A stretch of DNA of 64,000 nucleotides from Euglena gracilis (taxonomy: Eukaryota; Euglenida; Euglenophyceae; Euglenales): NCBI GenBank assembly GCA_039621445.1, contig CP154956.1, positions 61,440,362 to 61,504,361 of the forward strand, read 5' to 3'. The translations under genes were made by a program, and so were the position numbers. Below, piece by piece: positions 56,841 through 64,000 of the stretch. The notes under the pieces were generated by a model. That model saw nothing but the letters and a program-made list of their open reading frames with translations, did not search any database and was not told the DNA's origin. Each line of letters begins with the position of its first letter. Positions within the stretch are counted from its first letter, which is position 1.

Positions 56841-57063
56841 GCCGCCCCTCCGCCCCGCCTTGTGTGGTGCCGTCCTGGCGATGACTCTCAGGCAAATGCT
56901 GAAGGAAGAGGAGGGGACCATTTCCACTGCGCACCGCGAGACAGGTTTTCTCATTGATCCACACCAGAAAAGTGTACCACTGTGCCACATCCAAATGTGC
57001 TCCTGATGCTCCTTGCCGCAGTGCCCCAGCTCACCATCTCGTCAGGGTTCACCCGCCTGCAAC

Positions 57064-57069
57064 AATAAA
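57064..57069 (+). terminator. AATAAA upstream of the DUF3820-like gene
   Basis: AATAAA in CAACAATAAAGTTG, about 225 bp after the possible Pro-rich stop and 160 bp before the next ATG. A plausible 3' end for the upstream gene. Confidence 0.3.
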
Positions 57070-57228
57070 GTTGCTTTTTTGGAAAGCTCAGCCCCACACC
57101 TCAACCGTATGTTGTGCTCTTTGGCACAGGTGGTGTCGCTGTGCCTGCCTTTTGAGCCGTTGGCTGACCCTCGTCCTCAGATAGAGAGTTCACTCCGTCC
57201 CCCCAGCCCAACCCACCCCGGTAACACG

Positions 57229-60200
57229 ATGCTGTCCACCGCCGCCCGCGGACTGGCGCTGAGGCTGCCCCGCCCCCTGGGGCTGCTGCCCGGCGGCCGG
57301 GGCCTGGGGACCCAGGCCGGCCCATGGGACATTGAGCTGCGCTTCGGGAAGCACAAGGGCTTGCGGCCAGGGTTCGATATAAGGAGGGTGTATGGAGTTC
57401 AGGTGGGGAGTCCCCTGGACCGGATGGGGGGTCCGGACCACCCTGCCCCACCTACCAAGGGGAGTCCAGGCCGACCCCGTGGGATCATCCGGGAGCTCCC
57501 CCCCAAAAAGGTGAACGTTTTCTTTCCGGCGCTTTGCGCCGCAAAGGAATTTTTTGTATTTTTGATAAATTTTTGCCAAAATAAAGCCCAAATATGACAT
57601 TTTTGACCGTTTTGGGCGGTCAAAAGCGCCGGGCTGAATATTGGTCACCTGGATCGTGCCACTGTTCAGGTGGCGGGACCCCCCCCCCTGGACCGGAGGG
57701 GCGTCCGGACCACCTCCCCCACCTGCCCTGATATCGAAGCCTGCCTGCGGATGTCGGAGGCGCCGCTGCATTACCTTCGGTGGATGAAGAAGCAGGAGCT
57801 GCACGTGAAGTACCCCGAGCTGCAGCCGGGTGTGGGAGATTGCACCCCCCCCCCCGTGCACGCATGCACAGTGTGCAAGATGACCCCAGCGCATGTCGGT
57901 ATCTTAAACACCCCATCTTGGGAGTTCTGCCGCCACGAAAGAAGCCCACCCGCCCCGGGATTTCAGTTGGCTGTCCAAAATAGCACGAGGCTAAGTTCAC
58001 GAGGGGGATATTTGGGGTGATTTCCTTGAAGCTGTCGAAGCAGACACGGAATATTTAAGGACAATGTGCACAGGATTGCATTGTCTCATTGGCATATTTT
58101 ACTCCACGCATTGAAATTTTACCTCGACGTCTTATAACTCAGCAGTGAGTGGTCAGGTAGTCAAACAGCATTATTTTATTTGCTATCAAACAGACCTGAG
58201 CCTCCCTTTCATTTGATAACAGCAGAAAGACCCGCAATGCGGTTGATGAAGGTTTTTTACATGTGGCCCATCTATCCGTAGTTGTGGACTGAACCCACCC
58301 ACCACGTCAGGGCTGAAGGCGCTGCTGGGCGACGAGTGGGACTCTCTGGACGTATGTGCCGTCCACTGGTTGCCTCCAAATCTGTTGGACCGGTCCCACC
58401 CCCCCCCCCTGGTGTCACTTCCTTCTCGATTCTGTCGTCAGGAGGCACTCCACACGTGTTGTTGTTTTTTCCAGTTTCTTGAACATTTCAGCACCACCGG
58501 CTTGATTCTGATCTTCCCTCACTGCAACCCCCACACACCCCACGAGGGTTATTGAGGGGCGGTGTTTGATGGCTCCTGGATCTGGCCTGGGGGGGGGGGT
58601 TGTGGGGGTCGACCATGGTCGGCCCACGGTCGCCTCGGTCGCCCTGGGTATTTCCTACTGAGTTTTTTTTTGCCATGTAGCGACGTAGGCAACTGTTCGG
58701 CGGCCTTAAAATAACAAAATCCCTTGTGTGTGTGCAACTCCTTTTGTCTGTATGTTGCGCTAATTTGCCCGGGCGCGCATTTTTTGACATCGACCGACCC
58801 ACGACCGAGGGCGACCGAGGGCGCAGGGGTTTTTTTTAGTCGTGGACCCCGGGGGGGAGGGGGGGGTAGGGTGGGTGGGTCCGGCCGAGCCCCCCCCCCG
58901 GGGGGTCCCCCCGGAAGGGGAGGGGACTCACCACGCAGCAAACTGGGCCAGAAGCGAAGTTAGCGCCGGCCATAAACAGACAAGAAGCCTTAGTGCAACT
59001 AAGGGGGGTGGGATATGCTTTTCGGCGCCGAAGGCGCCGAAAAAGTGCTATTTTTAGCACTTTTCGCGATTTTTCGGCCATTTTTTTGTGGGTCCCCCGG
59101 GACCCCCCCCCCCCGGGGGGCCCCCCCCAGGGGGGTGGGTGGGGGGGTGGGGGGGGACCCCCCCTTCCCCCCCCCCGGTCTTAAAAAACCTCTGCGGGGG
59201 CGACCGAGGCGACCGTGGGCCGACCATGGTCAACCCCCACAACCCCCCCCAGGCCAAATCTACCCCTTGTGTTTGATGAATGACCTTTGGGGAGAAAGAA
59301 GGGAAACAAACTCGCTGTGGCCTGGACGGTCCAGCCAGCCAGCACCTTTTCTCCAGCCAGGGTGTGGACCCCCCAGAGGAGGGGGGGGTCCACAGTAATA
59401 AAAAAAAATCGCAGCCCGGCAGAGCTAAGCTGGACCAAAAGGGGTCAAAAATGGGCTATTTCCGAGGATCTTTATGGGGGGGTTTCTCCACAAAACTTTG
59501 GCTAAAAATCCAACCCAAGCTGGAATTGGGCTTTTATGCCTGTTTTTGGGTGCCAGCCAGGTCCAGCTGGGGTGTATGGGGGTATTGTAAAATTACGGAA
59601 AGTCACCGAAGTTTGCAATGTTAGTCTTTTCGGCCTTCCATTACATGCAAGTCCCATTAGGAGCTCAGCACTATTCAAAGCCTGGTTTTTGCCGACTGCC
59701 CATACCCGTTTTGTTGGGTTTTTTCGACTTTTTTTTTTGCCCTGTTTTTAACCTAAACTCCATGGGTTTCGGTCCAAAAAACGGGGCGCAGGGGGTCGAA
59801 AAATGCTCATTTCCGGCTCAAAAAAAAGGTTTTCCGGGTCCGGGAGGCCAAACAACATCTTTTCAGACAAAATTTTTTTCGATTTTTTTTTCGATTTTTT
59901 TTGGCCCGTTTTTGACCCAAACTCCATGGAGCTCATCACCTGCCGGCATTGGACACACATCCTTATGGATGTGTGTGAAAGTGCAGGTGGGTGGTTTGGA
60001 CAAAGGTTGTGTTTCTTATGCAGATTCTCCAGGACAGTCCTTACGGGACAGGATTTTTTGTTCAGAACCGCCCCTTAAAGACCGCTCTTGCACCCAAGGG
60101 CCAGCCAACATCAAGTCAGCACTTGAGAGCCATCGAAAATCAAACAGCAAAAAGGCATTTTTATGTTTTTCTTGGTGGATAGGATGCAATGGTCCGGAAA

Positions 60201-62179
60201 TGCCAGGGACAGGGGTTTTCTTAAGCCACAGGGGACCCCGCCCCGGTGCAGCCAGCACCTTTTTTTCCAGCCAGCACCTCACAGCCGAGCTGCGAACCCC
60301 CGCTCCCCCAAGGGGTCAGCTGAAATATAATTTGGGCCAGCCAGGCAAAGCTGGGTTGGACTGAAAAAAAATATTTCGGGACAAAGTGCCGAAACTTTTT
60401 GAGAAAGGGGGGGGTCAAAAATGGCCAAAAAGTGGCATTTTTGGGTGGTTTTTGGTCCTCATCTCCGCATTTGGCTGGAAAATGCCAACCCAGCTGGATT
60501 TGGGCTTTTCCGGCAATTTTTTTCCCCGCCGGGTCCAGCTCCCAGCCGGCCTGATCTCCCACCCCTGGACCCCCACCCCTTTTTTCCAGCCAGCACCTTT
60601 TTTCCCGCCGGGCCGCAGGACCCTGGGAGAGGGGGTCCGCAAGAAAACCCCTGGCCAGGGATCCCTTTTTTCCCCACGTCGACCTGTCCTCACTGAGAAT
60701 TGTCGATTTTTTCTTCATTGGGTGGAGCATTGTCAATTTTTGTTGTGAATTTGTGGGAATGTTCTGGGACAGCCAGCGCTTTTCATTTATTATTATTTAC
60801 CATCATTTATCATTTTGTGTTGATTTTTTATTTCGTGAAGCCGAGGATGGCCCGGGGATTCCTGCCCTCCCCACGCCTCTTCTGTGATGGCCAATGGCAA
60901 GCACTTCCCCCGCCCCTGTGCCTCGCAGGCCAACTCCACGCCGGGCGGCTCCGCGGCCAGCAAAGGGCCCTTCGTGATGCCGTTTGGGAAGCACAAGGGC
61001 GTGCCACTGGACCAGGTGCCGAAGAGCTACCTGGATTGGCTGGAGGTGTTTGCCTGTCTGTGCCTGTCGGAGTGTCTGTCTGTCTGACTGTGTGGTTGTG
61101 TCTCTCTGTGTGTGTGGTGTTACTCTTTTGCTTTTGCTTTTTGGGGTTTTTCTAGATCACTGGATTTTGCAGAGGTGAGTTTCTTTCTCACCTCCGCCAG
61201 GGATGTTTTAATGGTTAGAACCGGGGGGGGGGGGCAGTAGAGGGGTCCGCCGGACCCCAAGTAAGTACCCCCGAAGGGAGGGTTTCTCTATTTTTTTTGG
61301 CGCAAAGTGTGGATTACTTTGCCCCAAGAATGACCCCTAAAATGTGAGTTCCCCAGGGGTCAGGAGCACTCAGGGGCAGTCTTTTTTCTTAAAAAAAAAG
61401 TCAATCCTGACCTCCCCCAACTAAAAGAAATCCTCTGGCGCATGTGGGAATGAGGTTGTTAACATGTTGTTGTTGTTTTTTTGCTAATTTTGCTCCCAAT
61501 AAAGAATAACAAAGAACCCCGAAGACGGACATTTTGAGAACCCACCAGCTGGACTGCCCCCCCCCCAAGCAAACCCCCCATTGGGGGTTCACTAGAAATT
61601 CCACTGGCCGATTTTGGATTATCTCCAATCCAAATCCAATCTGCCCCTCCCCCAGAGGGGTATTGCAAATTCTTAAATTTTGTCCTGGGTCTGATGCATG
61701 CCACCAGTACAGTGTTATTGAATAGGCATTTAAGTTTTGTACGAGGATTTATATTGTTACGTTTTTTTTTTTGGAGAGCCTCGCATGGGAGGTAGAATAG
61801 AATGGTGTGATAGTGAGACCGTTAGTAAGCCCTCCCTTCAGGCACATCTGCACCAAAAGCCAGAATGAAGCCAACCCCTTTCCAATTTTTTTCCACCGTC
61901 AATGCCGGATTGCCATCGGTTTGTTTCTCTTCTCAACCCGGTTGCCTTTTGTTTCCCCTTTTTTTTTGAGGAATACGGAGCGACCCCATTTTTGTGGCAC
62001 CCCGGCTACGGTGGGCGGCCCATCCCATGCACGCGTTACCCCGTCCCCCTTCCCTCCCCCGCCCTCCACACGTGCAGAGGGCTCGGATCGGGCAGGACCG
62101 CAGGCACCCCCCCCCCCCCAGGATGCCAGAGGACGTGAAGAACGCCCTGGCGAAGATCAAGGCAGAGGCGGCGGAGTAG
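57229..62179 (+). CDS. probable mitochondrial protein with two FGKHKG (DUF3820-like) modules
   Basis: Exon 1 (57229-57364) starts MLSTAARGLALRLPRPLG, Arg-rich with no acidic residues, typical of a mitochondrial presequence, then IELRFGKHKG. Exon 2 (57749-57829) gives MSEAPLHYLRWMKKQELHVKYPEL. Exon 3 (58311-58351) gives LKALLGDEWDSLD. Exon 4 (60929-61045) gives VMPFGKHKGVPLDQVPKSYLDWLE. The last exon (62122-62179) gives MPEDVKNALAKIKAEAAE-stop. The two FGKHKG...P..YL.W modules align residue for residue once the exon 1-2 intron is removed. DUF3820 is a short domain found alone in bacteria and attached to exonucleases or helicases; its biochemical role is not settled. Exons 1-4 join in frame; the last needs a 2-nt (mod 3) exon between 61045 and 62122. 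AG at 61178-61179, between an acceptor and a GTGAGT donor, would fit. The ATG was chosen because it opens the presequence shortly after AG sites suitable for leader addition. Confidence 0.75.
57365..57748 (+). other. nonconventional intron (384 bp) in the first FGKHKG module
   Basis: Starts GGC-CAGGGTTCGATAT and ends ATATCGAAGCCTG-CCTGC; the ends are inverted repeats. Flanks CTTGCGGC and CCTGCGGA match at 6 of 8. Removal gives FGKHKGLRMSEAPLHYLRW, collinear with FGKHKGVPLDQVPKSYLDW in the second module. No GT-AG pair gives this join. Confidence 0.93.
58824..59194. mobile_element. CAGGGG(T)n...(A)nCCTCTG element, 7/8 target duplication
   Basis: The left end is CAGGGG, a T run and TAGTCGTGGACCCC. 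The right end is GGTCTTAAAAAACCTCTG. Flanks CGAGGGCG and CGGGGGCG differ at one base. The core GGCGCCGAAGGCGCCG is an exact palindromic hairpin. It is close kin to 3047-3315. GGTCGACCATGG/CGACCGAGG words around 58610 and 59200 suggest it landed inside another repeat. Confidence 0.85.
59655..59940. repeat. inverted-orientation relative of the nested 47.6-49.1 kb element
   Basis: GAGCTCAGCACTATTCAAA at about 59661 matches 49042. The following GGTCGAAAAATG...GGGAGGCC segment is the reverse complement of about 48155-48215. It is a partial copy in the intron between exons 3 and 4 of the DUF3820-like gene. Confidence 0.65.
60210..60653. mobile_element. CAGGGGTTTTCTTAAG...AAGAAAACCCCTG element, perfect 8-bp target duplication
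   Basis: Flanks GCCAGGGA at 60202-60209 and 60654-60661 are identical. The ends are inverted repeats. Internal blocks (CCAGCCAGCACC, GGGACAAAGTGCCG, TGGCATTTTTGGG) match 52610-53013. It lies in the DUF3820-like gene intron 3. Confidence 0.9.
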
Positions 62180-64000
62180 TGTCCCCTGTGCCGGTTGCTC
62201 TGCCCTGCTGTCCCCCTTGCCTTGAATGACCGCCGTCCCAGCCACAGCCATCCCTCCCCCTCCCCCCGTCTGCTCGGGGCACCTTGGAGGGGGCAGCGAT
62301 GCCCAGAGCTTTGCAAGGTTCGGGGTGTGCTGTGTGTGGTTTTGCTTTGGAGTGGCTGCCTGGTTGGTCAAATGGCCCAACGAAAAATAATCTTTTTTTG
62401 TGATATTTATATCGACGTGTGAATTTGGATGGGGGAAAAAGCTGTTGTTGGACAATTTTGAACAACATTTTGGTCATGGTTTTCCCGCCATTTTCAGGAT
62501 CCGTCCAGGATTTTCACAGCAAATTCAAGAAAAGCATCCAATTTTCTCTGCTTTCTGCCCGAAAAAAAATTCGCTGCTTCGCATTGGTTCTCAACCAGGA
62601 TTTCTTTTCCAAAATGTCTCTTCAAAATGTGCATTGGAAATTCAAAATGAAGAGAATTTGGTTCAGTCAATCTGTTTCTTCCAATTCAGCGTTTGGGATT
62701 TTTGCAATTTTTTTGAATTTTAAACTTTGGGCAAACTTCCAAATTTGATGGATAATTCTGGTGGATGACCCTTAAACTGAAGAAGAAGAAAAAACAGAGT
62801 TAAACAAAAAAAACAGGTTTGTCAAAGTTTTATTCGGCCGTTTTATGAGCGTGCTGAATTTTCCATCTATTTTAAGGAATTGTGCAATAGTTGTCTGGAC
62901 AAAATTTTCTCTCTAGCAATTCCACCGGTTGAGCACTCTTTCCCCTCCCAGGCACAAAATTCCGATTGTGGCATTTTGGTGGAGGTTACAAAGGAATGGG
63001 AACCCCTCCCCCGCACACACAGGAGGCTGTGCCCATTTGGCCCTCAGCTTCGCCCTGACCCCCTCTGCTCTGTGGTTCTGGCCACAGGAGTGGGAGAACA
63101 GCACGGCCTGTGCATTCTTTGCGTCCTGTATTTTTTTGCATCCCGAAAGCGATTGGCTGCAGAACTGTGCCTCCTGGGTCTGGGGGGAGAGGGGCTGATA
63201 TGTTCAGTTATCAGGTTTTTGAGTGTTAATCTAAGCCTCTCATGCACGTTGTTCTTCATCCTGTTTGGTCCAAAAGCTCCATTGTTTTCATCGTCATTTC
63301 GCATTATTGCATTATATGTTCACGTAGCGCAGTATTCATAATAAGCATTGGCTGAAGCCAGTGTTGCACATAGCAGCTTACTTGCTTCGGGGCAGCCCAG
63401 ATTTCACTAAACGTTACAATCAGGGTGCAGCAACGCCGGCAGCCACTGGCGGCCCAGCGGGATGCCTGTGTCAGATATACGTGCGCCGGCCCGGTTCGCC
63501 CGTTGGCTGCCCTGGCCGCTGCGGCGTTCTCCAACCCGAACCAACCCGAAGCAGCTTCCACATTCACCAGCAGGGATTTGCAGCCGAGACGCATGCATCG
63601 CATGCTCCCACCCCAGTCTACGGAGATGCCAATGTTGGTTAGGGGTTTGGCTTTTCCGCTTCGTTAAAACCTCTTCGGCTGGGCTTTGGCCTTCTGGCCT
63701 TTAAGTACACGACCACACCCCATTTGGACACCTGGAGTGATCAAAATGATCGTGCTTTATTGTTAAATGACAGGCCAGGGGATACAACTGAAATTACAGC
63801 AGTATTTGCTGGGCATGGTGTATGTCACCTCTGTATACCACCCACCCCCCAAATTGTGAAACTGTGGGTGAGTAATCCCCTCCAAAAAATCAGTCCCCGT
63901 GTTCCCCGATTGCTGAAACTTTCAGGGAGGGGTCGTATTTGGGGGTCCATTTTTTGGATTTTTTTGCTGAGGATTTTGGCCAGAAAAAAAATCTTCCCCA
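62180..64000. other. 3' flank and right edge
   Basis: AT-rich filler to about 62900, then mixed sequence. A TTTATT motif near 63755 could mark the 3' end of a minus-strand gene but no minus-strand exon was recognised. The last 150 bp (AAACCCTCC..., GGGGTCCATTTTTTGG) resemble the ends of the poly-G elements and may start another copy. Confidence 0.45.
63424..63666 (+). CDS. weak coding candidate
   Basis: A GC-rich stretch after an AG-rich acceptor-like site is open in several + frames (for example QRDACVRYTCAGPVRPLAAL and ATPAATGGPAGCLC). No frame shows the strong GC-ending codon bias of the confirmed exons and no family is recognised. Confidence 0.2.

Noticed and set aside
56166-56994. Long minus-strand open frames
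   Set aside because: They are shadows of Pro/Arg-rich GC sequence; the plus strand has acceptors, donors and GC-ending codons in a consistent frame.

Overview
The window looks like nuclear DNA of a euglenid (Euglena-type) protist. Short, very GC-rich coding exons (third codon positions almost all G or C) sit in long, low-information introns full of poly-C/poly-G blocks, AT-rich filler and microsatellites. Many introns have ordinary GT-AG ends. A second class has no GT/GC-AG ends and is bounded by CAGG...CCTG inverted repeats. Removing each of these as '3 nt + CAGG ... CCTG + 5 nt' restores the reading frame and, where a family is recognisable, the expected conserved residues. That matches the published description of euglenid nonconventional introns (CAG at about +4 to +6, CTG at about -8 to -6). 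All exon joins were made by hand; no alignment, HMM or RNA data were available. The euglenid assignment is an inference from this splicing pattern.

All recognisable genes are on the + strand. (1) 371-4120: coiled-coil protein ending in a CaaX-like box. (2) 5129-5275: weak exon candidate. (3) 7784-11363: FHA-domain protein of the PNKP/APLF type. (4) 14237-16907: basic protein with a candidate C2HC (UBZ-like) zinc finger. (5) 18240-30740: HLTF/RAD5-type DNA translocase with HIRAN domain, split SNF2 helicase and RING finger, in about 23 exons; this is the best-supported gene. (6) 33425-44386: WWE-domain protein with a long Ser/Pro-rich tail. (7) 50797-56093: protein kinase with a helical N-terminal extension, possibly continuing into a Pro-rich tail near 56400-56840. 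(8) 57229-62179: probable mitochondrial protein with two FGKHKG (DUF3820-like) modules.

Introns and intergenic DNA are packed with short non-autonomous elements of about 190-670 bp, many with terminal inverted repeats. Five have exact 8-bp flanking repeats and several more have 6-7/8 matches. One class has the same CAGG...CCTG ends as the nonconventional introns. The splice rule discards the last 3 nt of the left repeat and the first 5 nt of the right one, so exactly one 8-bp target copy remains. The window therefore seems to show the same kind of element both as an insertion in non-coding DNA and as a spliced intron. This is the most interesting signal here.

Four of the genes (FHA, UBZ-like, HLTF/RAD5, WWE) have domains known from DNA-damage or ADP-ribose/ubiquitin signalling. 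The clustering may be coincidence. Start codons, some small exons and gene ends remain uncertain because introns are long and mRNAs in this group are normally trans-spliced.
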